Source of the DNA: JAZDKP01 sp043802925
GTDB taxonomy: Bacteria; Fibrobacterota; OXYB2-FULL-49-7; JAEUSG01
Length of the DNA: 16,750 bases
Reading direction: 5' to 3'
Assembly: GCA_043802925.1 (NCBI GenBank)
Contig: JAZDKP010000288.1
Span: forward strand, 1-16,750
Shown here: in pieces, positions 1 to 7,316 of the stretch
How the letters are laid out: each line of letters opens with the position of its first letter
Position numbering within the stretch: the stretch's first letter is position 1
Made by a program: the position numbers and the translations under genes
The notes under the pieces: generated by a model
What the model was told of the DNA's origin: nothing
The model's input: only the letters and a program-made list of their open reading frames with translations
The model's database searches: none

Positions 1-181
1 CATTCGCGGCCAGCTGGTGCGGACGCTTGTCAAGGGCACGGTCGGGAACGCGGGTTTGACGAAGAAGGTGGTGTGGGAAGGGATGGACAATGCCGGCCGC
101 ATGGCGGGCACGGGGGTCTACTTCTACCGCCTGACCGTGGGCGAGCAGGTCAAGAAAGGCGCCATGGTCCTGGTCAAATAA
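1..181 (+). CDS. C-terminal end of a secreted protein with FlgD/type-IX-sorting-like tail (partial)
   Basis: The gene enters from the left edge; only the last 59 codons are present, in frame from base 2 to a TAA at 179-181. The peptide contains VVWEGMDNAGRMAGTGVYFY and ends KKGAMVLVK. The pattern W-x-G-x-D-x-x-G-x-x-x-x-G-x-Y-x-Y-R-L followed by a basic -K-x-x-VLVK end is the hallmark of the FlgD-Ig-like / Por-secretion C-terminal domain. That domain ends many exported enzymes of the Fibrobacterota-Bacteroidota superphylum. In families where it has been studied it serves as a beta-sandwich sorting or anchoring signal, not as the catalytic part. The identity of the full protein cannot be told from here. 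There is no obvious strong terminator behind it; only a weak GACCGG/CCGGTC inverted pair is seen. Confidence 0.8.
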   Translation, partial: IRGQLVRTLVKGTVGNAGLTKKVVWEGMDNAGRMAGTGVYFYRLTVGEQVKKGAMVLVK

Positions 182-308
182 AGACCGGAACGTATTGCCT
201 CGGTTAAGAGGGGAGGCTTGAAAGGTCCCGGTCGGGCTGTTCACGCTTCCCTTTTCATTTTTAGGTCTTCCTGCGAGACTGAAAAACCTTTTAAACGGTA
301 ATCGGAAA

Positions 309-343
309 GAATTATGTTTTCATTGTAAAAATATAATTTTCAC
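309..343 (+). promoter_or_regulatory. deoR-family gene promoter with palindromic operator
   Basis: A perfect -10 hexamer TATAAT lies at 332-337; the -35 (around 309-314, GAATTA) is poor. The 21 bp at 314-334 read ATGTTTTCAT followed by TGTAAAAATAT and form an imperfect palindrome that runs into the -10 box. They match the perfect palindrome at the catabolic operon promoter (13174-13194, read on the minus strand) at 18 of 21 positions. A second, overlapping inverted pair (GTAAAAAT at 325-332 and ATTTTCAC at 336-343) shares the same half-site. The likely role is autorepression by the DeoR protein. The A/T-rich nature of the motif limits the weight of the match. Confidence 0.6.
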
Positions 344-362
344 TCACAGGAACGGAGAGCGT

Positions 363-1133
363 ATGCGCACGGATCGATACCAGGAGGAGCGGCGCGTCCG
401 CATCGTGGCCCTGCTCGCGGATAGGCGCCGCATGACCGTGGACGAGCTTGCGCGCCATTTCAACGTGACCGGCGCGACCATCCGTTCCGACCTCACGGCA
501 CTCATGCGGCAGAACAAGGTCATCCGCACCCTGGGCAGTGCCATGATTGTGGACAGCGCGCCGGTCTCGCCTCTTGCCGAGCGGCTCCAGATCATGTCGG
601 CCGAAAAACGGGCCATTGGAAAAAAAGCTGCCTCTCTCGTAGGCCCGCGCGACATCATTGCGTTGGACGCCAGTTCCACCAGCCTGGCCATGGCGCCCTA
701 TCTGCGGAACCTTGATGGCCTTACGCTGGTCACCAACTGCCTGGCCGTGGCCGGCGAGTTCATGAACCACCCGCAGGTCAAGGTCCTCCTGCCCGGCGGA
801 CACTTGCAGCACGAGTCCTCGTCCATCGTGGGCCGTGAAACCGTCGAATTCCTGAAAAACATCCGCGTCCAGACCGCATTCATCGGCGCGCGCAGCATCG
901 GCCTCGACACAGGGTTGTGCGACAGCGACCCTGCTTCCATGGCCTTCAAGCAGGCGCTCATCAAAATCTCGAAGAAGACCGTGGCACTCGTGGATTCAAG
1001 CAAATGGGAGACCGTGTCGCTCACCACGTTTGCGGGCTTTGACCAGGTTCGGACGTTGGTCACGGATGCGAGTATCGCGCCGGAAAACATCCGTGGCCTC
1101 AACAAGCACGGCGTCAAAGTTCTCGTCGCCTGA
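363..1133 (+). CDS. DeoR-family sugar-phosphate-responsive transcriptional repressor
   Basis: This 256-residue protein has the family's usual length and layout. An N-terminal winged helix-turn-helix covers about residues 8-60 (MTVDELARHFNVTGATIRSD). The C-terminal DeoR sensor domain has a ribose-isomerase-like fold, with the signatures ALDASSTSLAMA, TNCLAVA, a GG-x-L turn near SSSIVGRETVE, and LDTGLCDSDPASMAFKQAL. Known members bind a phosphorylated sugar intermediate and then release DNA. The ATG follows a GGAACGGAG ribosome site. No sugar gene is next to it on this side; the next genes are a toxin-antitoxin pair. Its promoter carries the same palindrome as the minus-strand operon starting at 13183, so that operon is the probable target. 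The family call is secure; the target is an inference. Confidence 0.93.
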   Translation: MRTDRYQEERRVRIVALLADRRRMTVDELARHFNVTGATIRSDLTALMRQNKVIRTLGSAMIVDSAPVSPLAERLQIMSAEKRAIGKKAASLVGPRDIIALDASSTSLAMAPYLRNLDGLTLVTNCLAVAGEFMNHPQVKVLLPGGHLQHESSSIVGRETVEFLKNIRVQTAFIGARSIGLDTGLCDSDPASMAFKQALIKISKKTVALVDSSKWETVSLTTFAGFDQVRTLVTDASIAPENIRGLNKHGVKVLVA

Positions 1134-1463
1134 ATCCTGCGCCGGTCATCGGGAGCCGGGAGGCGGCATCCGGACGGCACGGCTCCGGTATTGCGAATAT
1201 GATGGAAAATTCCTGTCAAAATAAAATGGGACGGCCGGAACAATCACGGGGATCGCGCGGCCAGCGGGATTTACATGGTACGTTGCCGAATCAACGACCG
1301 CATGGCGTTTGCCCGGGCGCTTTTGATTCGATAAAATAACAACGCCGTTCCGCACCGCTGGTTCCGGCCGCCTTCCCGGTCTTGGCCTCCATTCCCGGGG
1401 CAACCATGCCGTCGCCCGCCTGAACAGCCACGCAAGGCGTAGCGCGGCGAGAAAACAAACCAC
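1134..1463. other. Intergenic stretch without a recognisable gene
   Basis: No convincing coding sequence was found on either strand. A 7-bp inverted pair GGAGCCG (1152-1158) and CGGCTCC (1180-1186), with a 21-nt loop, sits just after the deoR stop. It lacks a T-run, so it is at best a weak terminator. From about 1440 onward the base composition shifts from GC-rich to AT-rich, at the edge of the toxin-antitoxin segment. Confidence 0.5.
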
Positions 1464-1505
1464 TTGATAATCTGAATGATTTTGAATATATTTGAAGACA
1501 GGAGG
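1464..1505 (+). promoter_or_regulatory. Promoter and ribosome site of the toxin-antitoxin operon
   Basis: TTGATA (1464-1469), a 17-bp spacer and TATATT (1487-1492) make a good sigma-70 type promoter. It is followed almost at once by the strong Shine-Dalgarno AGGAGG (1500-1505), six bases before the ATG at 1512. The predicted transcript therefore has a very short leader. The ribosome site fixes the antitoxin start at 1512 and not at the upstream in-frame ATG at 1476, which lies within the promoter. Confidence 0.7.
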
Positions 1506-1511
1506 TATGCA

Positions 1512-1745
1512 ATGTCAAAAACTATAACAGTCCGTCTTGAGAATGAAACCTATGATTTATTCAAAAAAGCTGCTACTGGAGAAAGGCGAACTATTTCCAA
1601 TTTTCTCGAATGGGCAACCCTGTCTTACGTAAGCAACGAACTTTTTGTCGACGATGAAGAGATGACGGAAATTCGCCAAAATTCTTCGAGTTTGAGAAAG
1701 GGTCTTGAGGAAGCTCGTAAAGGGAAATATACGCTTGTTAAATAG
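1512..1745 (+). CDS. Ribbon-helix-helix antitoxin of a RelE/ParE-type toxin-antitoxin module
   Basis: A 77-residue protein beginning MSKTITVRLENETYDLF. The beta strand ITVRLENET, followed by two helices (YDLFKKAATGE and TISNFLEWATLSYV), is the ribbon-helix-helix (CopG/MetJ-like) DNA-binding fold of small antitoxins. The acidic, charged C-terminal half (VDDEEMTEIRQ to GLEEARKGKYTLVK) is the kind of tail that wraps around a toxin. It overlaps the start of the toxin gene, and such pairs are translationally coupled. Antitoxins of this type repress their own promoter, here probably the one at 1464-1492. Base composition is clearly AT-richer than in the catabolic genes, in keeping with horizontal acquisition. 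Confidence 0.85.
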   Translation: MSKTITVRLENETYDLFKKAATGERRTISNFLEWATLSYVSNELFVDDEEMTEIRQNSSSLRKGLEEARKGKYTLVK

Positions 1746-2010
1746 ATTTAAAATAGCAGAAACCTGCTTGTTTTCTGACAAACTCAAAGAAGCACCTTAC
1801 TGCTCTATCGCAGTTAAAATTCGAGATTATGTTTACCCTCAGTTGCAAATAAACCCGTTTTTCGGCCCGAATATTAAAAAATTAAAAGGTGAATTTAAGG
1901 AAACGTATCGGTACAGGATAGGCCCTTTTCGTCTTTTCTATATTGTAGAAAAAGAACGTATCATTGTAATAATGGCTGATGTAGCCCAAAGAAAAGACAG
2001 CTATAAATAA
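1735..2010 (+). CDS. RelE/ParE-superfamily toxin
   Basis: About 91 residues. The C-terminal half (FFGPNIKKLKGEF, then YRYRIGPFRLFYIVEKERI, then ADVAQRKDSYK) is the classical RelE/ParE core. It has a Lys-Leu-Lys-Gly turn, the YRxRxGxxRxxY strand pair and a basic C-terminal segment. RelE members cleave mRNA in the ribosome and ParE members poison gyrase; sequence alone does not decide which applies. I chose the TTG at 1735, preceded by AAGGGA and overlapping the antitoxin end by 11 bases. An upstream in-frame TTG at 1705 would add ten residues, and neither start is certain. No ATG start is available. The reading frame is intact. Confidence 0.8.
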   Translation: MLNRFKIAETCLFSDKLKEAPYCSIAVKIRDYVYPQLQINPFFGPNIKKLKGEFKETYRYRIGPFRLFYIVEKERIIVIMADVAQRKDSYK

Positions 2011-2153
2011 TTTCGAAGCAATACCAGTGGGTGCAGGCGCAAAACCTGAAAATGCTGCATCCGGGATCTGAGCCATACGGGGTGTTTAAGATTGAGGTGA
2101 TTGGAAAGATGAGTCAGGAACTTATGTCTTGTATTTCTGGAGGGAGGGTAATT

Positions 2154-3020
2154 ATGCACAGGTATTTTTTGTTGTTTGTCGTGTTTGTTGCAGTTGCCGC
2201 AATTAACGCAGGAGACATGTTATACTATGGACTGGTGGAATTCCGGCGCGGGAACATGCCCGTGATAATAACCATTCCTCATGGTGGAAAAAGCAAACCC
2301 GACCATATCAAAGACCGAACAAAAGATATTCTGACCCTGGACACATTTTCGATGGAATATGCCATGGCAACATACGACAGCCTATGCAAGTGGACGGGCC
2401 GGTCACCGTATCTTGTGATCTCTCACCTGCATCGGATAAAAGCAGACATGAACCGTGATTCTGCAAACGCAACAGAGGGAGATTCAACGGCTTTTGCGGC
2501 CTGGAAGGTTTTTCACGATGCCATATCCCGCGCCTGCGAAGAGGTCACCGGAAAATTCGGACGGGGGCACATATTCGACATGCACACCTGCAGGACTCTT
2601 GTCGAACACATTGATGTCGGACAGCGATGGAACCGGGCGGTTTTGATGAAAACAAACGAAGAATTGAATGCCTCTGATTCGCTGAACAACATCTCCTCCA
2701 TAAAATCCCTGGCCGGGTTTCACAATAAAACAATCAGCGAACTTGTCCGGGGACCTGAAAGTTTCGGGGCAATACTGGAAAAACATGGGGTCGCCGCACT
2801 GCCGAGTCCTGCCCGTCCCAAACCCTTCGATGATGTTCTTTATTTCCCTGGCGGCTATGACATCATAAAGCATGGCTCTGGAAGCGGAGGAACCATTGAC
2901 GCCACACAAATAGAAGTGCCCAAGATGAAAATGCGGGATTCATCCTATGCAAAAAAACTGCCTTCAGCGCTGGCCCGCTCAATAATAGCGTTTATGAAAC
3001 GCTGGTACGGGATGACGTGA
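2154..3020 (+). CDS. Secreted N-formylglutamate amidohydrolase-like metallohydrolase
   Basis: 288 residues from the ATG at 2154, which sits behind a purine-rich GGAGGGAGGG ribosome site. Residues 1-19 (MHRYFLLFVVFVAVAAINA) form a signal peptide, so the product is exported. Family signatures follow: IPHGG near residues 41-45, an R-x-x-x-D-x-N-R motif near 94-101, HD at 121-122 and D-M-H at 142-144. This is the N-formylglutamate amidohydrolase fold (Pfam PF05013), a zinc hydrolase related to carboxypeptidase-like amidases. Cytoplasmic members act in histidine breakdown. A secreted one more likely trims an amide or peptide outside the cytoplasm, but its substrate is unknown. It ends six bases before a convergent minus-strand open frame. 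Confidence 0.75.
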   Translation: MHRYFLLFVVFVAVAAINAGDMLYYGLVEFRRGNMPVIITIPHGGKSKPDHIKDRTKDILTLDTFSMEYAMATYDSLCKWTGRSPYLVISHLHRIKADMNRDSANATEGDSTAFAAWKVFHDAISRACEEVTGKFGRGHIFDMHTCRTLVEHIDVGQRWNRAVLMKTNEELNASDSLNNISSIKSLAGFHNKTISELVRGPESFGAILEKHGVAALPSPARPKPFDDVLYFPGGYDIIKHGSGSGGTIDATQIEVPKMKMRDSSYAKKLPSALARSIIAFMKRWYGMT

Positions 3021-3026
3021 CGCGTT

Positions 3027-3287
3027 TCATTCGAGTTCGATTCTGAACAGGGGATGTTTATCCGGATGATTGCTCGATTCGTCCACCTTTGCCGAGACTT
3101 TTCCCGAATCCTGATAACTTTTAACAATTAACGCCAGGGCCGAATTCTCCCTGTTATACACAAGCGTGTCAACGCTGCGCTCTTCCAACGGGAGAGCCAG
3201 GGGCAGCGTGGAATCGGAAGCGGTATATCTCCAGCCGGTATTTTCTTCGATTCCCCCCGCCGTTTTTGAGGTGTTTCCGGAGGTCAT
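3027..3287 (-). pseudogene. Short minus-strand open frame, possible remnant of an exported protein
   Basis: An open frame of about 86 codons (ATG at 3287, stop at 3027). Its composition is protein-like: alternating hydrophobic and polar residues such as SVDTLVYNRENSALALIVKS, ending FRIELE. An in-frame TGA lies just upstream, at about 3300-3302. There is no ribosome site and I recognise no domain. The head of this stretch abuts the sorting-domain fragment on the opposite strand. The simplest reading is the leftover 3' part of a broken gene; it could also be a chance frame. Confidence 0.3.
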
Positions 3288-3309
3288 ATACGCCGGCAAT
3301 CAGCCGCAT

Positions 3310-3432
3310 TTCTCCTTCGTCCGTTGGGATGGAAAAGGGGAGGCTGGAAGATCTCTTACGAGCGGGATATATATTGTGCGCTTCGAGTTCGGCGAGGTTT
3401 CAGTGAACCGGAAACTGCTGCTGGTCCGGTAA
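3310..3432 (+). pseudogene. Orphan FlgD/type-IX-sorting-like C-terminal domain fragment
   Basis: Read in the frame ending at the TAA 3430-3432, this gives about 40 residues, including FVRWDGKGEAGRSLTSGIYI and ending NRKLLLVR. It has the same W-x-G-x-G-x-x-G-x-x-x-x-x-G-x-Y-x-x-R layout and basic LLVR end as the protein tail at 1-181. No credible start or upstream domain is attached; the in-frame sequence before about 3300 does not look like a protein. It appears to be the surviving 3' end of a deleted secreted-protein gene. Confidence 0.6.
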
Positions 3433-3484
3433 AAAAGGAGGGAGGGGGCCTGTCTGGTGCTAGGGACCGGTGGTTCCAGGTACC
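3433..3484 (-). terminator. Possible terminator of the catabolic operon
   Basis: Downstream of the E1 stop, the minus strand can pair CCTGG with CCAG-ACAGG around an 18-nt loop. This is followed by a C-rich stretch and six T residues (complement of the A-run at 3431-3436). The stem is short and imperfect. Confidence 0.35.
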
Positions 3485-5950
3485 TTACACGCCGGCCCTC
3501 GCCCTTTTCGCTAATTCCATCAGCGACTGGTTGGTCGTTGGGCGGTAGCCTGCGAGCGGCATCAGTCGCTCGTGCACGGCGTCGAGTATCCAGGCTGCTT
3601 GCGGGAAGAACATGGCCTCCATCTCCGCGGCCGGCGTAATCCAGTTCCGGGATCCAACGACTGAAACTGGCGCATCGAGCTCATCGAACGCAAGCTGGGT
3701 GAGTGTGGACGCCACATTATGCATGACCGAGCCCCGTTCCACGGACTCGGAGAACAGGAGCGCTTTCCCGGTCTTTTTTACGGATTCGACCAGTGGCCCG
3801 TAATTGAGCGGGCTCACGGCCCGGAGGTCGATGACCTCGCACGAAAGCCCGTGCTTTTCTTCGAGCTCCTTTGCCGCTGCCATGGCCGTGTACAGGGCCG
3901 GACCGAGTGTTATGATTGTCAGGTCGCGACCGCTTTGTTTCACACTGGGTTCATTCAGCGGCACCTCGTAATAGCCCGTTGGCACGCCGTTTTTCTCGAA
4001 CACTTCCCCGGTGTCGTAGATTTTCTGGCTTTCGAAAAAGATGACCGGATCCGTGCCCGCGAGCGCCGTGTTCATCATCCCCTTGGCGTCATACGGCGTG
4101 ACAGGATAGACCACTTTAAGACCCGGAATGTGGTTGACCATGGCGGACCAGTCCTGCGAATGCTGGGCCCCGTACTTGGCGCCCACCGAGATGCGCAGGA
4201 CCACGGGCATCTTGAGGATGCCGCCGGACATGGACTGCCACTTGGAAAGCTGGTTGAATACCTCGTCCCCGGCGCGGCCCAGAAAGTCGCAGTACATGAG
4301 CTCGGCCACCACGCGTCCGCCCTCGAGCGCGTAACCTACGGCCGCGCCCACGATGGCGGCCTCGGAGATGGGGGAATTGAAGAGTCGGTGGTAGGGGAGC
4401 GCCTCGGTAAGACCACGGTACACGGCAAAGGTGCCACCCCAGTCGCGATTCTCTTCGCCGAACGCCGTGAGCGTTGGGTCCATCTGGTACCGGTGCAGCA
4501 GGGCTTCAAAGATGGCGTCACGGTAGTTGAAGAGCTTCATCTTGGGCACGGCTTTGCCTTCGGCGTCAAAGGCGTAGCGTGCCTTGCCCTCCAGTTGCTT
4601 CACGCGCGGATTTTCGGCAGCAGGATGCAGGAACTCCGGCGCGCGCGTGGGGTCCATGGACTCGACTTTGGCATTGGAGAACATGACGGAGGCGATATAT
4701 TCGGAATCCACCGGAATACGGGGAGAAAGGACCGGGTCAATGGCCAGTTTGAACATATCGAACACCAGGGCTTCGGCTTGCGCCTTGACCTCATCCAGCT
4801 CACGTTCGGGCAGAACGCCTGCTTTGAGCAGTCGTGTCCGAAAGGCGGGAATAGCGTCCGCATGGGTCCAGGCCTCCATTTCCTCCTTGCTGCGGTAGCT
4901 TGAGGCGTCCGAGGGTGAGTGGCCGCTCATACGGTAGGTGACCACGTCGAGAAGGGCCGGCCCTTTGCCCGAAAGGAGGAGGTCGCGTTTGCGGCGCACG
5001 GCGTCAGCCACTGCGAGCGGGTCGTAGCCGTTCACGCGTTCCGCGTGCATCTGTTCGGGGTTGACGCCCGCGCCGAGCCGTGCCAGCATCTGGTAGCCCA
5101 TGGTCTCGCCGCAGGTCTGGCCGCCCATGCCGTAATGGTTGTTCATGCAGTTGAAGAGGAGCGGGAGGCCGCCGCCGAGGCTTTTGTCCCAGAGTGTGCG
5201 GTACTGGTCCATGGCCGAGAAGGAGATGCCCTCCCAGACCGGGCCGCAGCCGAAGCTGGCGTCCCCGATGTTGCAGACCACGATGCCGCCCTTGCGGTTG
5301 ACGCGCTTGAAGAGGGCCGCGCCCGGCGCCACGGAGCCTGAGCCGCCCACGATGGCGTTGTTGGGGTAGACGCCAAACGGAGTGAAGAAACAGTGCATGG
5401 AACCGCCCATGCCGCGGTTGAAGCCCGTGTCTTTGGCGAATATTTCGGCGTAAGCGCCGTAGACGAGGAACTTGTTCGCAAGCGCACGTACGTTTCCGGT
5501 ATGGCCCTTTTCAACCACGGAAAGCGTGAGGCCGCTGAAAAATCCCTTCATTATCTCCTGCAATGCGGCGTCGGACAGTTCGCGCACGGCCGCAAGCCCT
5601 TTGGCTAGGATTTCACCGTGGCTGCGGTGCGAGCCGTAGATGTGGTCCTCGACCTTGAGTGCCAGGGCCTGGCCCACGGCCGAGGCCTCCTGGCCCATTG
5701 AAAGGTGGGCCGGGCCCGCGTGGTTGTACGACACTTCCTTGTATTTGCCTTCGACCTTGATGCGGTTCAGGATGGCCTCGAACTCCCGGATGACGCACAT
5801 GTCAAAATAAACGGAACGGAAATCGGCCGTGGAATAGCGCGCCTTTTCCGCCTCAATCGATTTATCGTAGGCGCAGATATCGATGTCCGTGAAACTGATT
5901 TTACTCTTTTTGAAAACCTCTTCGGGCCTTACGTCCATGCATTTGGGCAT
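3485..5950 (-). CDS. 2-oxoacid dehydrogenase complex E1, fused alpha and beta subunits
   Basis: This 821-residue thiamine-diphosphate enzyme decarboxylates a 2-oxoacid, or cleaves an acetoin-like ketone, and passes the acyl group to E2 lipoate. The alpha-like half is about residues 40-405: HLSMGQEASAVG (82-93), GSHRSHGE (106-113), MGGSMH (181-186), the cofactor motif GDA at 229-231 with NN at 270-271, and GHSPSD (343-348). A linker precedes the beta-like half (about 472-821), which has GEEN at 498-501 in the place of the catalytic GEDV glutamate, SPISEAAIVGAA and QHSQDW. Alpha and beta are usually separate genes. The GD-to-NN spacing looks longer than usual through an extra QYRTLWDKSLGGG segment. 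It is the last gene of the operon, 18 bases after the E3 stop, with AAGGAAA as ribosome site. The substrate is not decidable from sequence. Confidence 0.9.
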   Translation of the reverse strand: MPKCMDVRPEEVFKKSKISFTDIDICAYDKSIEAEKARYSTADFRSVYFDMCVIREFEAILNRIKVEGKYKEVSYNHAGPAHLSMGQEASAVGQALALKVEDHIYGSHRSHGEILAKGLAAVRELSDAALQEIMKGFFSGLTLSVVEKGHTGNVRALANKFLVYGAYAEIFAKDTGFNRGMGGSMHCFFTPFGVYPNNAIVGGSGSVAPGAALFKRVNRKGGIVVCNIGDASFGCGPVWEGISFSAMDQYRTLWDKSLGGGLPLLFNCMNNHYGMGGQTCGETMGYQMLARLGAGVNPEQMHAERVNGYDPLAVADAVRRKRDLLLSGKGPALLDVVTYRMSGHSPSDASSYRSKEEMEAWTHADAIPAFRTRLLKAGVLPERELDEVKAQAEALVFDMFKLAIDPVLSPRIPVDSEYIASVMFSNAKVESMDPTRAPEFLHPAAENPRVKQLEGKARYAFDAEGKAVPKMKLFNYRDAIFEALLHRYQMDPTLTAFGEENRDWGGTFAVYRGLTEALPYHRLFNSPISEAAIVGAAVGYALEGGRVVAELMYCDFLGRAGDEVFNQLSKWQSMSGGILKMPVVLRISVGAKYGAQHSQDWSAMVNHIPGLKVVYPVTPYDAKGMMNTALAGTDPVIFFESQKIYDTGEVFEKNGVPTGYYEVPLNEPSVKQSGRDLTIITLGPALYTAMAAAKELEEKHGLSCEVIDLRAVSPLNYGPLVESVKKTGKALLFSESVERGSVMHNVASTLTQLAFDELDAPVSVVGSRNWITPAAEMEAMFFPQAAWILDAVHERLMPLAGYRPTTNQSLMELAKRARAGV

Positions 5951-5968
5951 TGGCTTTTTCCTTGGTTG

Positions 5969-7306
5969 TTATTCCGCGTGAAGGATTGCTTCCTTGAGCG
6001 CTTCGGAGATGGTGGGATGGGGGAAGACGATTTCGAACAGGTCCTTTCCGCGCATTTCGTTCTCCATCATTATGGCCGCGCCAAAAATCAGCTCCCCGGC
6101 CGGGCCGCCGAGGATGTGCACGCCGAGGATTTCGCCGTGTTCTTTGCCGACGAGGACTTTCAGCGTTCCGGCCTGGCCCTCGTGTTCCACAAGAAAACGG
6201 CCGGCCACGCCCATGGGGACGAGCGCCTTGCGAAAGGGGACGCCCTCCTTCAGGAGCTGCTCCTCGGTCTTTCCGCAGGAGGCGACCTCGGGGTCGGTGT
6301 AGACCACGGACGGAATGGCGTCGTACCGGATGCGTTGCGTACCCCCGAACATGTTCTCGACCGCAACGAGTCCTTCGCGCGTGGCTGCGTGCGCAAGGAG
6401 CAGCCGGCCCGTGACGTCGCCGCAGGCCCAGATACCGGGCACATTGGTGCGGCCCTCATCGCTGGTCACGATGCCTTTGCCTGAAAATTCAACGCCCGCG
6501 GCTTCGAGTCCGAGGTCGTTCACAACGGGTTTGCGTCCCGTGGCGTTCAGTACCTTCGTTGCGTTGATTGTTTGCGCAACACCCTTTTCATCCGTGAAAT
6601 GCAGGGCCCCGGCTTCGACCCGGGTCACTTTTGCTGAGAGATGGAACTCGATGCCCTTGCGTTTGAGCGCGCTCAGCAGCCGTTTCCCCATGTCCGTGTC
6701 GAGCATGGGCGCAATGGATGGCAGCATCTCGACCACGGTCACTTTGGAACCGGCCTGCGCAAAAAAGTCCGCGAACTCGAGTCCGATGACGCCGCCGCCG
6801 ATGATTGCAATCGATGCCGGCACTTCGGCCAGCTTCAGCGCGGCCGTGGAGGCCATGGCGCTTTCGATGCCCGGAACCGGTGGCAGGGCGGGACGCGCGC
6901 CCGTGGCAATCAGGATGTTCGCGGCTTCGTATGTTTTTCCATCTGCCTCAACCTTGCCCCGGTTGGCCAGTTTTGCATGGGCGCGGAGGATCTCGACCCC
7001 TGCTTTTTTCAGCGATGCCTCAATGCCTTTTCCGAGGGCGGAAACGATTTTGTTTTTTCGTTCCTGCACCTGCGCCATCTGCAGCGTTGCGTTTCCGGCG
7101 GAGACACCGTATTTTCCGGCCTCGCGGACGAGTGAAAAGACATGCGCGGACCTGAGCAGTGTTTTGGTCGGGATGCAGCCTACGTTAAGGCAGGTGCCGC
7201 CGATGCTTTCCCGCTCAAAGAGCAGGGTCTTTTTTCCTTTGCGGCCCGCGTGGATGGCGGCCTCGTAACCGCCCGGTCCCGCGCCGATGATGATCAAATC
7301 GTACAT
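5969..7306 (-). CDS. lpd: Dihydrolipoamide dehydrogenase (E3)
   Basis: This 445-residue flavoprotein re-oxidises the dihydrolipoyl group of E2 and gives NADH. The FAD-binding GAGPGGYEA lies at residues 8-16. The redox-active disulfide is GGTCLNVGCIPTK, with Cys39 and Cys44. The NAD-binding motif is IIGGGVIGLEFADFF, the second FAD motif is WACGDVTG, and the C-terminal interface His/Glu motif HPTISE lies at 430-435. All key residues are present. The start at 7306 is fixed by the ribosome site AAGGAG and by the N-terminal MYDLIIIGAG; a longer frame back to 7444 overlaps the E2 gene and is not protein-like. It sits 10 bases after the E2 stop, so it is the dedicated E3 of this complex. Confidence 0.95.
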   Translation of the reverse strand: MYDLIIIGAGPGGYEAAIHAGRKGKKTLLFERESIGGTCLNVGCIPTKTLLRSAHVFSLVREAGKYGVSAGNATLQMAQVQERKNKIVSALGKGIEASLKKAGVEILRAHAKLANRGKVEADGKTYEAANILIATGARPALPPVPGIESAMASTAALKLAEVPASIAIIGGGVIGLEFADFFAQAGSKVTVVEMLPSIAPMLDTDMGKRLLSALKRKGIEFHLSAKVTRVEAGALHFTDEKGVAQTINATKVLNATGRKPVVNDLGLEAAGVEFSGKGIVTSDEGRTNVPGIWACGDVTGRLLLAHAATREGLVAVENMFGGTQRIRYDAIPSVVYTDPEVASCGKTEEQLLKEGVPFRKALVPMGVAGRFLVEHEGQAGTLKVLVGKEHGEILGVHILGGPAGELIFGAAIMMENEMRGKDLFEIVFPHPTISEALKEAILHAE

Positions 7307-7316
7307 GAAAGCTCCT

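Noticed and set aside
312..1243. Minus-strand frames opposite the deoR gene
   Set aside because: They overlap an intact, well-recognised DeoR-family gene and show no domain of their own.
2031..2153. In-frame upstream extension of the secreted hydrolase
   Set aside because: The ATG at 2154 follows a purine-rich ribosome site and starts a clean signal peptide; the extension would bury it.
3719..4903. Long plus-strand open frame of 394 codons
   Set aside because: It is antisense to the fused E1 gene, has a His/Gly/Arg-rich composition with no domain, and follows from the high third-position GC of the real gene.
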